Assembly (NCBI GenBank): GCA_025769875.1
Contig: JAGFNK010000618.1
Location: 1 to 29,857, forward strand
Direction: 5' to 3'
From: Russula earlei
Taxonomy: Eukaryota > Basidiomycota > Agaricomycetes > Russulales > Russulaceae
DNA: 29,857 bases
This document shows positions 8,641 to 19,061 of this stretch, in pieces. A program made the translations under genes and the position numbers. A model generated the notes under the pieces. It searched no databases and was not told the DNA's origin. It saw only the letters and a program-made list of their open reading frames with translations. How positions within the stretch are numbered: the stretch's first letter is position 1; the number at the start of each line of letters is the position of its first letter.

Positions 8641-9249
8641 TGTTACGGCATTGTGGCTGTAAGAGCGTTAGCTCAAGGTTCAGTGGGGCCAAGTCCCTGT
8701 GACTTGGTTCAAGGGTTCAATGGGTGCCAGCTCAAAGAGACCAGATCAAAGGTTTAGCGTCTCAAGGCTGAGTCAGACAATGATTCAGTCCACAGACAGA
8801 GTCAAACTCCTGGTTTCACAGAAGAGGAGGACAATGAGAGAGGGGCAGAGGAGGAAGAGAAACACAAGGGTTCCTTGAGGTGTGCTTAGGTCAAGCAGAG
8901 TATAGGCCAGCACAAGCAAGTTGTGATTGAGAGAGAGTACAGGGCAAGGGATGCGACAGGAAATAGGACAAAGCTAAGCTTGGGGTATTCCCCAGCTTCT
9001 ACAGGCGCTTAAATACTGTATGTAGTGAGGCTGTACAGTACTATATGCGGAACAATAGATAAAAGACGAGCCAATAGCAGAAGGGACTCAACAATAGATG
9101 AAACAATAGATGAAACACAATGGTTGAAACAATAAGGGCCATGGCCATCAGTATCAAGGGATGAAACCGTAACTAAGGGGATAGGGGTGAAAGTAAAGAA
9201 CAATAAGGGAAGTCTTAGGGACAAACCAAAAGAGGGGTAGATCACAACA
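8641..9249 (+). mobile_element. LTR-D, solo LTR inside copia gag
   Basis: Starts TGTTACGGCATTG, ends GATCACAACA, 609 bp, with the exact target duplication AAAAC at 8636-8640 and 9250-9254. No internal genes. A second copy in the opposite orientation is LTR-D' at 16922-17515, so the two form an inverted pair about 8 kb apart. Confidence 0.9.
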
Positions 9250-9254
9250 AAAAC

Positions 9255-11427
9255 AATGATATGAAGATTTCTGATCTTCAATTTAGCTTCATTCTGATCA
9301 AAGCATTACCCGACGCTTACTCAGCTGTCGCCTTGACTATTCTCATGGCTGGTGCTCCAAAAGATCTTTCCCCACAAATGATCCAGGAATGGATCCTCAA
9401 TGAGGAAGGTCGCTGGGCCAGCCCCTCTGCATCCCTCAATAAAGTCGCTCCAGTAAAGAAGGACAAAGACAAGTCCAAAATAAAGTGTTACTATTGTCAG
9501 AAACTTGGACACAAGTCACCGGAGTGCAGGAAGAAAAAGAAGGATGAGGAGGCAAAGGCGAAGAAAGGACAGGTGGCTGCAGGAGGTGCTCAGATGTCCA
9601 AAGTCAACGCGCACATAGTGGTGACTACTGCCACTATTACCGAAGTATCGGATGATGATAATGAAATACATGTTTCTCTCTATGTGACAGCCCGATCCTG
9701 TTGGATGGTTGATTCCAGAGCAACTCATCACATTATGCCATTCTGCTCCGACTTCATTTCTTGGGCTCCAGCATCTGGATCTGTTAGTCTTGGAGGTCAT
9801 GCTGTCATCCCACAGATTGGGACTGGATCGGTTTCTGTCAGGCCATCAGGAGGAACTGGGGATGTTCACTTGACCCTTTCAGATGTTATGCATGTTCCGG
9901 AAGCTGACGCACGGTACTTCTCAGTGTCAGCGCTGCTCCAGAAAGGGGGTCAAATAACATTCACTAAAGATGGCTTCCAGATCCACATCAAAGATCGGAA
10001 GATCACACAAGGGTACATGGAGAATAATCTATTCTGGTTTGACCTATCCATTCCATCCCTACAGGCGTAGAGCGGTGCACTATCACTCGACATCTGGCAT
10101 CAGCAGATGGGACATATGTCCCGGAATGCACTCATATGTTACAGCAACTCCGTTAATGGAATTTCGCTTAGCTCAACCGACAAGGATCTCACCCCTTGCC
10201 CAGGGTGTCAACTCGGCAAGCAGCCAAGACTTCCTTTCTCGGGTTCCTCTAAATGCTTGGAACAGAGATTGCAAATTGTTCACAGCAATCTAGCCGGTCC
10301 GATGCAGGTCCGGCCTATCTGGGGCACAAGTTACTTCACGACATTTATCGACAACTACTCCCGCTTTGGAGTAGTCTACTTTCTCAAAACAAAAGATCAG
10401 TGTGCAGACGCCTTCAAGAAATATATGGCTTGGGCTGAAAATCAAACAAGCGAGACAGTTAAGGCTTTGCACTCAGATCGCGGTGGAGGATATATGTTGG
10501 GCGCCCTTAGATCGGTACTAACACAGAAGGGGATCGAGCACAAATTAACGATGCTGGGTTCCCCATGACAGAATGGATTAGCAGAGCAATGGAACCGGAC
10601 CCTGGAAGACAAGATGCGCGCCATGATACACAGTGCCAGTCTTACTCTCGGGTTTTAGGAACTGGCTACTGATGCTGCAGTTCACATTCACAATCGCACG
10701 CCCACTTGCGTTCTCGGTTGGCACACCCCTCATGAATTGTGGGACTCCAGACACATCCCAGATGTCTCTTACTTCTGAGTTTTCAGATGCAGGGCATATG
10801 TACATGTCCCTGACGCTAAGTGGAAGAAGCTCGATCCCAAGGCGATCGAAATGACATTTGTCGGTTATGAATCAGGATCTAAAGGCTACCACCTATAGAA
10901 TCCAGCCACCTGGAAAATAGTACTTTTGTGTGATGTAACATTTGATGAAGTGTTCTTCCCAGCAAAGGCAAGCAGTGGACCGTCCGCCTTGCCCATACCA
11001 CCCCTGGTCCCTGCCGAACCTATTACATTTTCCCTCCTGGAACCTGTCCCACACCAACCGGATGGCTGCACACCTCCGGAGACCCCCTGCAAATCTTGTG
11101 GCGACACCTCAGAATGTTTCAGTGTACCATACTCCCCTGTCCTGCATTCCTATCCCGACCCCTCCAGCACTTCTGCAACCCACCTTCATGACGCGTCCAC
11201 CCTTGCCTCGTAGACTTAGAGCTAACCTGCATCCAAACCCAAGATATTTCGGTGAGGACAACGTGGAACATCCAGCTCAGAGAGGGCGCATATCACATAT
11301 GGCCCTGTTAGCGACTGCCGAGGCGCTAAACCCTGTATCTTATTGGGAAGCGATGGAATCGGACTCAGCCGATAATTGGAAAGCCACTTGTCAGTATGAG
11401 ATAGATGCACTTGCCAGAAATGGTACC
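9255..11427 (+). pseudogene. Copia Gag C-terminus, protease, integrase and RT N-terminus
   Basis: Domains in order: Gag zinc knuckle C-x2-C-x4-H-x4-C at 9486-9527; protease, WMVDSRATHHI, where the usual Asp-Ser-Gly is Asp-Ser-Arg (AGA at 9717); a TAG at 10068-10070; the integrase HHCC motif (WHQQMGH at 10095, CPGCQ at 10197); the integrase core with FIDNYSR, HSDRGGGY and GLAEQW; a TGA at 10566-10568 at a conserved Arg codon; more stops near 10657, 10776 and 10897, and a frame change near 11200; then the RT start (ALNPVSYWEAM, EIDALARNGT), cut by hAT-2. Stops at former CGA codons point to CpG decay. The product would be non-functional. Confidence 0.9.
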
Positions 11428-11745
11428 TAAGGTGTGAAACAGGTAACCCCCGGGTAAATTTTCCTGAACCCCTACCCGTACCCGTGAGCACCGTACCCTT
11501 ACAGATAAAGGGTACGGTTTCACCGTACATTGCTTGGGTTCACCGTTACTGGTACGGGTTCTATAATAACCGCGGTATTTAAGAAAAAACCGTGGGTTTC
11601 ACGTATGTATCACTAGCTAGTAAAATAAAAGAAGTACATAGTATAACTAATCAAGCAAAATGTTCTTTTTCGACGACACTGCAGCCAACACATCATCAAA
11701 CACAAGGAGACTGCAACAGGCCTAGGAACCAAAGCAGAGAAAAGC

Positions 11746-14341
11746 TCAAATTGAACCCAATGAGAGATTATTGCGCATGAATGGGAGAAGGTGATGGCCT
11801 TGTGAAAAAACCCATTCAACAGCTGTCGAGGGTGGCAGGGATACTGAGATAATCCAAAGCCATACAATGAAGGCTTGGATATACAAAACGGTTGTCGTAC
11901 CACCACTTCAGCGGATCTTTGATGTTTTTGACAGGGAGGCTCAAGTAGGCCTGGACCTTGTTCCGGCAGAGTTGGGTAGTGACAGGGAGATTACCAAATG
12001 ATGCATATCCTTCATCATTTGCTTCTTTCATTTGGGCCGAGTCTCAGTCCAGGTCATCAGTGGTAGGCTTCTCATACTTTGTGTATTCATCATAAACAAG
12101 GTTCTCCACCACCTTAATCCATTCACCTTCCCAATTCTGGTTGCGAAAATATTCGAGTTTCATGCCAGGGTGTAGAACCATAGCGATGCGGTACGCAATA
12201 GAGTCGTTGGTGAGGGAGTAGTAACGGTTCATTTTCTTGTGTGCAAGCTTCATAGCTTCAACGAGAGCAGCTGGGAACTCTTTCCCTGTCTTTGGGTTGA
12301 GATGGCTGGTAAGCCGATCCATTGCGGGAATGACAGCAGCGACTCCCATGGAGTCTTGTGAAAAGAAGATAGATGCGTTCTTGAATTGCTTTGGGGAGAT
12401 ATTAGGAATTAATTCAATTAAGTAAAAATATAACTTACCCATAGTACCAAGACAAGATCTTCAACAATAACCCACTCTTCATCATCAAGCTCATACTTCC
12501 AAAGCTTGAGGACCTTGTCAGCCATCATTGCATCAATAACCTCACGATATTTTGTTGCAAAACAAAGCATGTAGTACATCAAATTCCAGCATGTCACAAC
12601 GTCATGCGGCATGAGGTGCGGCTTGAGTCCGAGCTCCTTGCAACACTTGCACCACTTCAGGAGAGTGATAGTTGTTGAGTGAATGATAGCAAATGACAGA
12701 CGACAAAGCTATTGAATCAAGATCAGTGGTTACTCCAAGTCCCAGGGAACAACTAAGATAGTACATACCTTCGTCATGATTTGACAAACAGTAGCTGTAG
12801 TTTCCATGATCTCTTCCTTCTTCTCCTCATCTAGGTTCTCAAGTTCATCAATACCATCATCATCATTATCCTCATCTGGTACATACGATCCATCTTCATC
12901 TTCGTCCTCCTCCTCATCCTCATCTTCATCTTCGTCCTCGTCTTCTTCATTGAGTGCACCATCTTCACCAACGTCATCATTGTTATCGGATATGCCAGCT
13001 AATGCAGCATTGAATGGGCTGAGGAGGTCTTTGGCTGAGAGATGCAGAGTGTGATTGAAACAGCGGATGCGGTTTTGTCCATCAAAAGAGTTCTCCATCG
13101 TTGCGAGAGCTTTGGTCTGTGTGTCATTCGCAGATCCATTGTCAGCATTTATGGCCAGAATACAATCTTGGAGTCCAAACGTTTCGAGCATCTTCTGAAA
13201 GGCCTTTGCCAAAGCTGTAACCGTATGAGATTCCGGAACCTCAATGATATCGAGTAAGAAAGCTAGCATGGCACCTTGATGCTCAAGGTGTACAGTCCAG
13301 GCAATGAATGCACGGTGATTGGTTGAAGTCCAACAATCAGTCACAAAGTGAATGCGACCTGGGTGTTCTTGCAGTAGTTTGCTTATCCATTCACAGCACT
13401 TGATGTATGCGGCCTTGACATCACGTCGAACCGTGTTTGGACATGGAACTTTATGGTTGGGGTGCCCGGTCTTGAAAATATTGAGGAGCTTGGGATCAGA
13501 GACAATTTGCGGAGGACGGTTGCATTCTGCCACCCATTTTGCAATGTGCGCGCTGTTCAACATGTTTAGAATAGAGCATTTAGCTGATAATAAGTACTAC
13601 TTACTGAAATTCTGTGTTTGTGTGTGCTCAATGTGAGTACGTGACAGGCCGCTGTCCTTGGCGGGCAAATGCTGCAAATATGTTGCCAGTGCGGCCTTCA
13701 CTAGCAGCCTGGCCCTTCATAGCTGCATTCACCGCGTCCTTGCCAAAGCATTGGATGGCGTGGTGCTTGAGATTCACAGTTGAAGATTTGTTGCCCTTAT
13801 CTTGATAGCGCTGAATGCCTTTCGAGCCTGTCTTGCAATGTTTTGACAAACAGGTGAAGAAGTGGGAGATGCAGTTTTTGTGAATTTGAATAGAGATGTC
13901 GGGCTTGAAAAACGTGTAGATGGGGGACCGCCATGACTTCTTTGTGTCTTCTAGTGTCCAAGTAAGCAAAAGAGGTAAAAAATGATAATGAAATGACATA
14001 TGTAGGTCTTTTTCAAGCTCCTCATTATCTGATTCAATCTCAATAGCATCACTGGTTGTGCCATTGCTGCTGATACTCATATGATCATCCATCGTCAGTG
14101 CTTGCTCCGCTTCTTGTTTGTTTTCAACGGGTGTGGAGGTGGCATTGGATGCCACATGCTTTGCACACTTGAGAGGCTGGGTGATTGCCTTTGAGCCATT
14201 TGCAATGCTACATTTGACTCCACGCTGAAGTGCCTTGGTGCTTGACTTGACTGCGCTGGCAAAGGAAGAGGTCGATGCCGAAGTCTGCTGTGAAGAGCAC
14301 GATGACTTTGCTGAGGACTTTGACCCCAAATTGCGAGGCAT
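11746..14341 (-). pseudogene. hAT-2 transposase
   Basis: The likely start is ATG 14339-14341 (MPRNLGSK); an open frame further upstream to 14575 may be leader. It has a Ser/Lys-rich N-terminus, a BED zinc finger near 13740-13890, TDCWTS at about 13340, INADNGSAND at about 13120-13155, RCFNHTLHLSAK, an Asp/Glu tract near 12890-12955, introns (gtatgt at about 12775 to attcaatag at 12713; gtaagt at about 12440 to ccaaag), and a dimerisation region from 11935. It has TGA codons in YSH*AHTN (about 13630) and DLD*DSAQ (12044-12046), both shared with hAT-1. One extra base near 11828-11835 breaks SIPAT from the VFSQGR block. It is much less decayed than hAT-3 but probably inactive. Confidence 0.85.
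12887..12960 (-). repeat. Acidic codon repeat in hAT-2 transposase
   Basis: GAT/GAG/GAA/GAC repeats encode an Asp/Glu tract between the second catalytic Asp and the C-terminal half. The matching tract in hAT-1 (1985-2045) differs in sequence (Lys codons interspersed) and length, as expected for a slippage-prone repeat. Confidence 0.7.
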
Positions 14342-14743
14342 GAGCAACAAGTGAGATGTTGAAGATAATTTGCTCACCTTTATATGATCCAGCCAGATCT
14401 CGATGAACCGACCCTTCTGACCCGTGTCATACGACTTTGCAAACATGGCACTAAGTGCCATCTTCATATAAAGGGAGGCGGCTGCTGAGTCTGAGTTGCG
14501 CTCACCAGTTTTCTCATGATTGTGATCAACAATCACTTCCGTTTGGGCTGGTCCCAAGCCTGTGCAAGCTGTCACCCTATGGCAGGAGACTCTTGAATAG
14601 TGCTTTCAATACCCATAAACCCGGCCGATAAGGGTGCGGTGTTGCACGGGTGTGACAAATTTAAAACCGTACCCGTACCCACGCCTACCGGTGACCAAAT
14701 TGTCATGGTGTCTCCCGTACCCGAGTCACACCTTAATGGTACC

Positions 14744-16180
14744 TGGGATCTAGTCAATCCACCGCCGGACCGTAAGGCTGTGAAATCAAGATGGGTATTT
14801 GCACGCAAATTGAATGGCCAATTTTGCGCATGCGTTGTAGCCAAGGGGTTTACACAAATTGAAGGACTTGATTACAGTGACACCTTCTCTCCAGTAGCAA
14901 GATTTGAGTCTTTGCGACTCTTGTTAGCATTGGCCATGCTAGAGGATTGGGAGATCCACCAGATGGACATCAAGTCGGCGTTCCTGAACAGGCTACTGGA
15001 TGAAGAGATTTACATGGAGCAACCACAAGGATTCACTGTTCCGGAGACATCACACCAAGTTTGCCACCTGAAGAAGGCAATCTACGGTCTCAAACAAGCT
15101 TCGCACGCATGGAACCTGCAGTTTCATGGGGTTCTCATTGAGCTCAGCTTCACGTGCACGCATTCTGATGCTGGTGTCTATCATCACCAAGATGCGGGGG
15201 GATCCACTATCATTATCATCCTCTATGTCGATGATATCACAATCTTAAGTGACTTGCACGTGCAGATTACTGGCATCAAACAATCACTGTCTACACACTA
15301 TGAGATGACTGATCTAGGCGAGATCGAGTCCTATCTTGGGATCTGCATAACACACGATCATTCAGCTAAAGTGTTAGACATTGACCAATCTAGGTACATC
15401 TCGGAGATCATTAATTGCTTCGGGATGGCGGATTCCAATCTGGTCCACACCCCACTTCCGTCTGGCGCAGAAATACATCTGATTAAGCATACTGGACAGG
15501 CAACGCCTTCGGAAATAAAGTACTACCAGAGAATAATTGGCAGCCTCCTGTATGTGCAAATTGGAACGCATCCAGACATCTCCTTTGCAGTCTCACGTCT
15601 TGCACAGTATTCCAGCAATCCGTCAGCACAGCACCTACGCTTTGCAAAATATGTGCTATCTTATCTTAACAGCACAGCCCAACTAAAGCTACATTACGAT
15701 GGCGCACGAGGCGTTGGACTACACGGATACTCCAATTCTAGTCTTGGAGATGATGCAGATGACTTTCACTCCACTTTGGGCTATGTATTCTTGCTATCCG
15801 GAGCTGCGATTTCCTGGTCCTCACGTAAACAGAAGACCATCGCCCAGAGTACCACTCAAGCTGAGTATATGGCCCTAGCCGATGCAGCTAATCAAGCCAC
15901 GTGGTATCGGAGCTTCTTCTCCAAAATCGGCTATGAGATCACTGATCCAATTCTGCTCCATGGTGATAACAAAGGTGCCATAGATCATGTGCTTAATCCC
16001 GTCACTGGAAGAAGATCAAAACATATCCCCATAAAGCATCATGCAATCAGACAGTACATTGAGGACGGACTGATTGATCTAGTCAGAACGCCCACAGCAG
16101 AGATGCTTGCTGATGGTTTAACCAAGCTGCATGCCCATGTGTTGCTTCAGACTTTCATCACTGGATTAGGTCTCATCTGA
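14744..16180 (+). pseudogene. Copia reverse transcriptase and RNase H
   Basis: This continues the copia Pol after hAT-2 and stays open to TGA at 16178-16180. RT motifs: WVFARKLNG, VAKGFTQIEGLDYSDTFSPV, MDIKSAFLN, the catalytic YVDD at 15224-15235, and the downstream DLGEIESYLGI and QRIIGSLLYV blocks. RNase H: SWSSRKQKTIAQSTTQAEYM with catalytic Asp/Glu positions, LHGDNKGAI, HIPIKHHAIRQYIEDGLI and MLADGLTK at the end. The domain itself looks intact, but it has no open connection to gag. Confidence 0.9.
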
Positions 16181-16206
16181 TCTAATCTACTGACTGTCTA
16201 GATCAC

Positions 16207-16213
16207 GGGGGGA
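16207..16213 (+). other. Copia polypurine tract
   Basis: GGGGGGA (within cacggggggatgttgag) ends one base before the 3' LTR and follows the pol stop by 26 bp. It primes plus-strand DNA synthesis in LTR elements. Confidence 0.8.
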
Positions 16214-16649
16214 TGTTGAGATAAAGAGTAGCCAAGGCGTTGACATGTCGGCCCAAACTGTCCGGGTGGCCCCAGGCCTGGACCACATAAGCGTTTCAGC
16301 TCATTGCTGAAATGCGTACAATAACAAAATTGATAGTATGATCTAAGACAATCGGTAGCTAGCACATAGCGATCGTGAAAACAATTTGATAGTTACTATA
16401 GACAAAATAATTAGGGACGCTCCCAGATACTTAAGAGTGTCGTACATACAGTAGATACTTCAGTTTCATCTCACAGAAACTGAAGTAAGTACTCACTATC
16501 TCACGATCTTATCAGTAGCTGATTATGTGTTATAGTATCATTTTTATTAGGTAAATATGACACAAGATAGTTTTGTCTCACAGAAACTGAATATCATTTT
16601 TATTAGATCTACTACGATCTAATCTTCCTTATCACTGCACGATTCAACA
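16214..16649 (+). repeat. Copia 3' LTR
   Basis: 436 bp, TGTTGAGATAAAG ... GATTCAACA, followed by the target duplication AGTTT at 16650-16654. It differs from the 5' LTR mainly by transitions. Confidence 0.95.
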
Positions 16650-16654
16650 AGTTT

Positions 16655-16921
16655 CATTGCAAATATCACCATATCATGAGCTTACCTGTTCAACCTCTTC
16701 AGCTTTTGTGTCAGTATTGACATCAATAACCAACTTGACTTCCTCATTCTCTCCACTATCAACCTCTTCTTCAGCCATATGCCTTGTATTTTTCCTTGGC
16801 CAGGCATAAAATTCCCTCCCCAAATGTCCCTCATCATCACTTCCATCAGATGCTGGACATTTTTTGTTTTTGGTACCCTTTTTGGTAGGACCCTTGGCCA
16901 TCTGTGCTCAGGACTTTTGAC
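16655..16921 (-). pseudogene. hAT-3 transposase, first exon (second half) and start of intron 1
   Basis: The minus-strand frame runs AQMAKGPTKKGTKNKK, CPASDGSDDEGHL, an acidic stretch and EEVEQ, then the splice donor gtaagc at 16685. Intron 1 holds the copia element and resumes at 7532, ending before GCA at 7514; exon 1 is 300 bases, so the phase fits. The codon before AQMAK is TGA at a likely former CGA. The first part of the exon lies across LTR-D' at 17516-17584. Confidence 0.7.
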
Positions 16922-17515
16922 TGTTATGATCTACTTCCTTGTTGGTTTGTCACTAACTGCTTCTGTTATTGTTCTCTTCTGTCACCCTCATCCCTTTAGT
17001 TACCATTTCACCCCTTGATGTTGATTGACAGCTGTCGTTTCACCTTCTTATGTTTCACCTGTTGTTGATCCCCTTTTGCCATTGGCTCATCTTTTATCTA
17101 TTGTTCTGCATATAGTACTGTACAGCCTTGCTACATACAGTATTTAAGTGCCTGTAAAAGCTAGGTAATGCCCCAAGCTTAGCTTTGTCCCATTTCCTGT
17201 CACATCCTCTATCCTGTATCCTCTCTCAATCACAACTTGTGCTGTGCTGGCTTATACTCTGTTTGACTTGAGCTCATCACAAGGGACCTTTGTGTTCCTC
17301 TTCCTCCTCTGCTTCTCTCTCATTGTCCTCCTCTTCTGTGAAACCAGAAGATCAACTCTGTCTGCAGATTAGGTCATCCTTGACTTAGTCTTGAGAAGCT
17401 AAACCTTTAAACTGGTCTCTTAGAACCAGTCCCCATTGAACCCTTGAACCAAGTCACTGGGACTTGGCCCCACTGAACCCTGAGCTAACACTCCAATGGC
17501 CGCAATGCCATAACA
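16922..17515 (-). mobile_element. LTR-D', solo LTR (older copy)
   Basis: The reverse strand begins TGTTATGGCATTG and ends GATCATAACA, 594 bp, matching LTR-D (8641-9249) with many C-to-T and G-to-A changes. The flanking 5-mers are ttgac (16917-16921) and ttgaa (17516-17520), a 4/5 match, as for an aged target duplication. Removing it with one repeat joins the hAT-3 first exon in frame (KVFQ then KS*AQMAK). Confidence 0.85.
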
Positions 17516-17584
17516 TTGAAACACCTTCATCTTTTTTGCTATGGTCCTGCTTTGTTGCTTTGTGATTCCCTTGGCCTTTGCCAT
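17516..17584 (-). pseudogene. hAT-3 transposase, start of first exon
   Basis: The ATG at 17582-17584 opens 23 codons, MAKAKGITKQQSRTIAKKMK then VFQ, up to LTR-D'. The basic, Lys-rich start is common in this hAT group. The start was chosen because the frame joins the next segment once LTR-D' is removed. Confidence 0.6.
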
Positions 17585-18479
17585 AATAACTAGAATTGGA
17601 GATTGTTATGGGAAGGGTTTTGTCATGATATCATCAAAGGGGACTATTTGGTATGATCTTTGTTTGTAGTGGTTAGATGTTGGTGAACTATTATGCTGGT
17701 GAACTAAAAGTTCAGTTAAGAACCCATTGTCATTGGTCTTGTGTAGTTATGATGAGTGACAAGATGAGGTTGAACCAGGAACTGATGACAATGTGAGGCT
17801 ATCAAACTGTGACCAAAGGTCTGGTCACCTTGGTTAAGGTTTAGCCTGGTGTTGGTCCATTTTTCAGTCATGAGGACTGGACCTGAAGGCACTACTCACA
17901 GCCAATACCAGTACCTCTCTGGTATTTGTTACTCATGTGGACTGTACTCTTTGCTCCTTGAACACCTACTGGACACTTGCCCAGCACCACAACACACCAC
18001 AACAAGCCAAACAAATCAGTAAACTGTTGCCAATCTGGCAACAGCCACACAAAGATAGATGGTAGATTCCCATGATGTGGGCCAAAATGCATGCTCCACA
18101 CCATGCACACAAACAGAAACACAATAATACAAACAAAAGGTGTCTTGACTGCTGTGTCATCACTGCAGTCCTGAGCAAAAGTTGCCACACCGGGCTCCTT
18201 GACTTCATACCACCATCATGCCATCTGTACAAATGATACCACTTCCTGTTGGATGTGCAGCCAACCGGTGGCATGTGTACGGACAAAGCCGAACCATACA
18301 TGTAAATATTTGAATACTTGTCGTTCGATTTTTCCCTCAGTCTTTCATACACAAGACTGAGGTCAGTACAACACCCCTTTTACCACTCTCCCTAAGATCT
18401 AATACCATACATAGTAACAATCCTTTTAGGTTAGCTTACTAACTAATACAGTCTTTCATACACAAGACTGAGTAACAAT
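17585..18479. other. Decayed non-coding repeat sequence
   Basis: No gene is recognised. CpG is very rare. It probably includes the 5' end of hAT-3, but no TIR could be placed. It contains an LTR scrap at 17895-17965 and a duplicated hairpin motif at 18337-18490. The open frames at 17892-18352 (minus) have no recognisable motif and overlap one another. Confidence 0.5.
17895..17965 (+). repeat. LTR U5 fragment related to LTR-B
   Basis: ccagtacctctctggtattt and the following bases match the LTR-B B units at 4620-4660. It contains a short version of the hydrophobic frame (V-P-L-W-Y-L-L-L-M-W, stop at 17959-17961). Confidence 0.55.
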
Positions 18480-18490
18480 CCTTTTAGCTT
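18337..18490. repeat. Direct repeat of a small hairpin
   Basis: cagtctttcatacacaagactgag occurs near 18338 and again near 18450. Each copy can fold with arms CAGTCT/AGACTG. The tail agtaacaatccttttag is also duplicated (near 18412 and 18472). The repeat unit is about 112 bp when the spacing is included. Confidence 0.6.
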
Positions 18491-18792
18491 CAACACTTCC
18501 TACTTTCCTCCCCTTCCCTGGGGAACAACTCAGAAACCTACTCCCACCCAACCATGATTCCCTTGCTAGCATCCTGGGCCTTGCCCAGGCCTACATGAAG
18601 CATCTGCATCCTGCTAAACTTGTCCAACCAGACAAGTCTATGTGGGCATCTGCCCACCTCATCAAACATTTCCTGAATGACCCTCTCACCATCTCCCTAC
18701 CTTTGGGAACAAACCCTTACCCCACAGCCCCTGAAAAAGAACTAAACTCCCTCTAGAATTGACTCACAAGCCTGGAAACCACTCTCACTAAC
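18480..18792 (+). pseudogene. LINE ORF1-like protein, N-terminal fragment
   Basis: An open frame reads LPPNHDSLASILGLAQAYMK, HLHPAKLVQPDKSMW and on to SLETTLTN, with two stops (TAG, TGA) near 18754-18762. Removing LTR-C' and one CTAAC joins it in frame to LTKATTNVRKDIKALPKTPP at 19628. The whole resembles ORF1 proteins of basidiomycete LINE elements. That identification is from memory of the pattern and is moderate. Confidence 0.55.
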
Positions 18793-19061
18793 TGTTGTGA
18801 ACCAAGGCCAAGCCTTGACCATACATCACCCTGTTTAAATTCAAGAAAGTCCCTTTCACTTTGTACCCCTATCCAGTTTCCAATCAACTACTCCTTTCTA
18901 CAAATGAACATTGCAAAGGATCCTTATTCCCCAATCCCTGTGACTTGCTAAAGCACCCTCCTTCCTATCAGAGTAACCCACCATGTGCTAGCCATATGGC
19001 TGCTCAGCCACTTGCTACCAAAACACTGGAAGGACTCCTAGACCTCTTGGGACAATCTACA

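Larger units (their letters stand above)
11428..14735 (-). mobile_element. hAT-2 DNA transposon, complete ends
   Basis: A 3308-bp element with terminal inverted repeats TAAGGTGTGA (11428-11437) and TCACACCTTA (14726-14735) and a perfect 8-bp target duplication ATGGTACC at 11420-11427 and 14736-14743, the hAT hallmark. It sits in the copia RT; removal joins ARNGT to WDLVNPP exactly. The subterminal regions (11440-11580 and 14650-14720) are dense in CCGTACCC/GGGTACGG. It encodes one transposase on the minus strand. Confidence 0.95.
7538..16649 (+). mobile_element. Full-length Ty1/copia LTR retrotransposon, doubly interrupted
   Basis: Two LTRs of about 437 bp, a primer site, gag-protease-integrase-RT-RNase H in copia order, a purine tract and the exact 5-bp target duplication AGTTT (7533-7537 and 16650-16654). 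It is inserted in an intron of hAT-3. It carries two later inserts, LTR-D (8641-9249) and hAT-2 (11428-14735); without them it is about 5.2 kb, normal for copia. The LTRs differ at roughly 25 positions by my count, nearly all transitions at CpG/TpG/CpA. Stops, frameshifts and a protease active-site change make it inactive. Confidence 0.95.

Noticed and set aside
14572..14844. Minus-strand 90-codon frame across the hAT-2 end
   Set aside because: It spans the hAT-2 terminus and copia RT on the wrong strand and has no recognisable motif.
17892..18352. Minus-strand frames with hydrophobic stretches
   Set aside because: No conserved motif, overlapping frames, and low-CpG repeat sequence with duplicated hairpins; kept only as unclassified repeat DNA.
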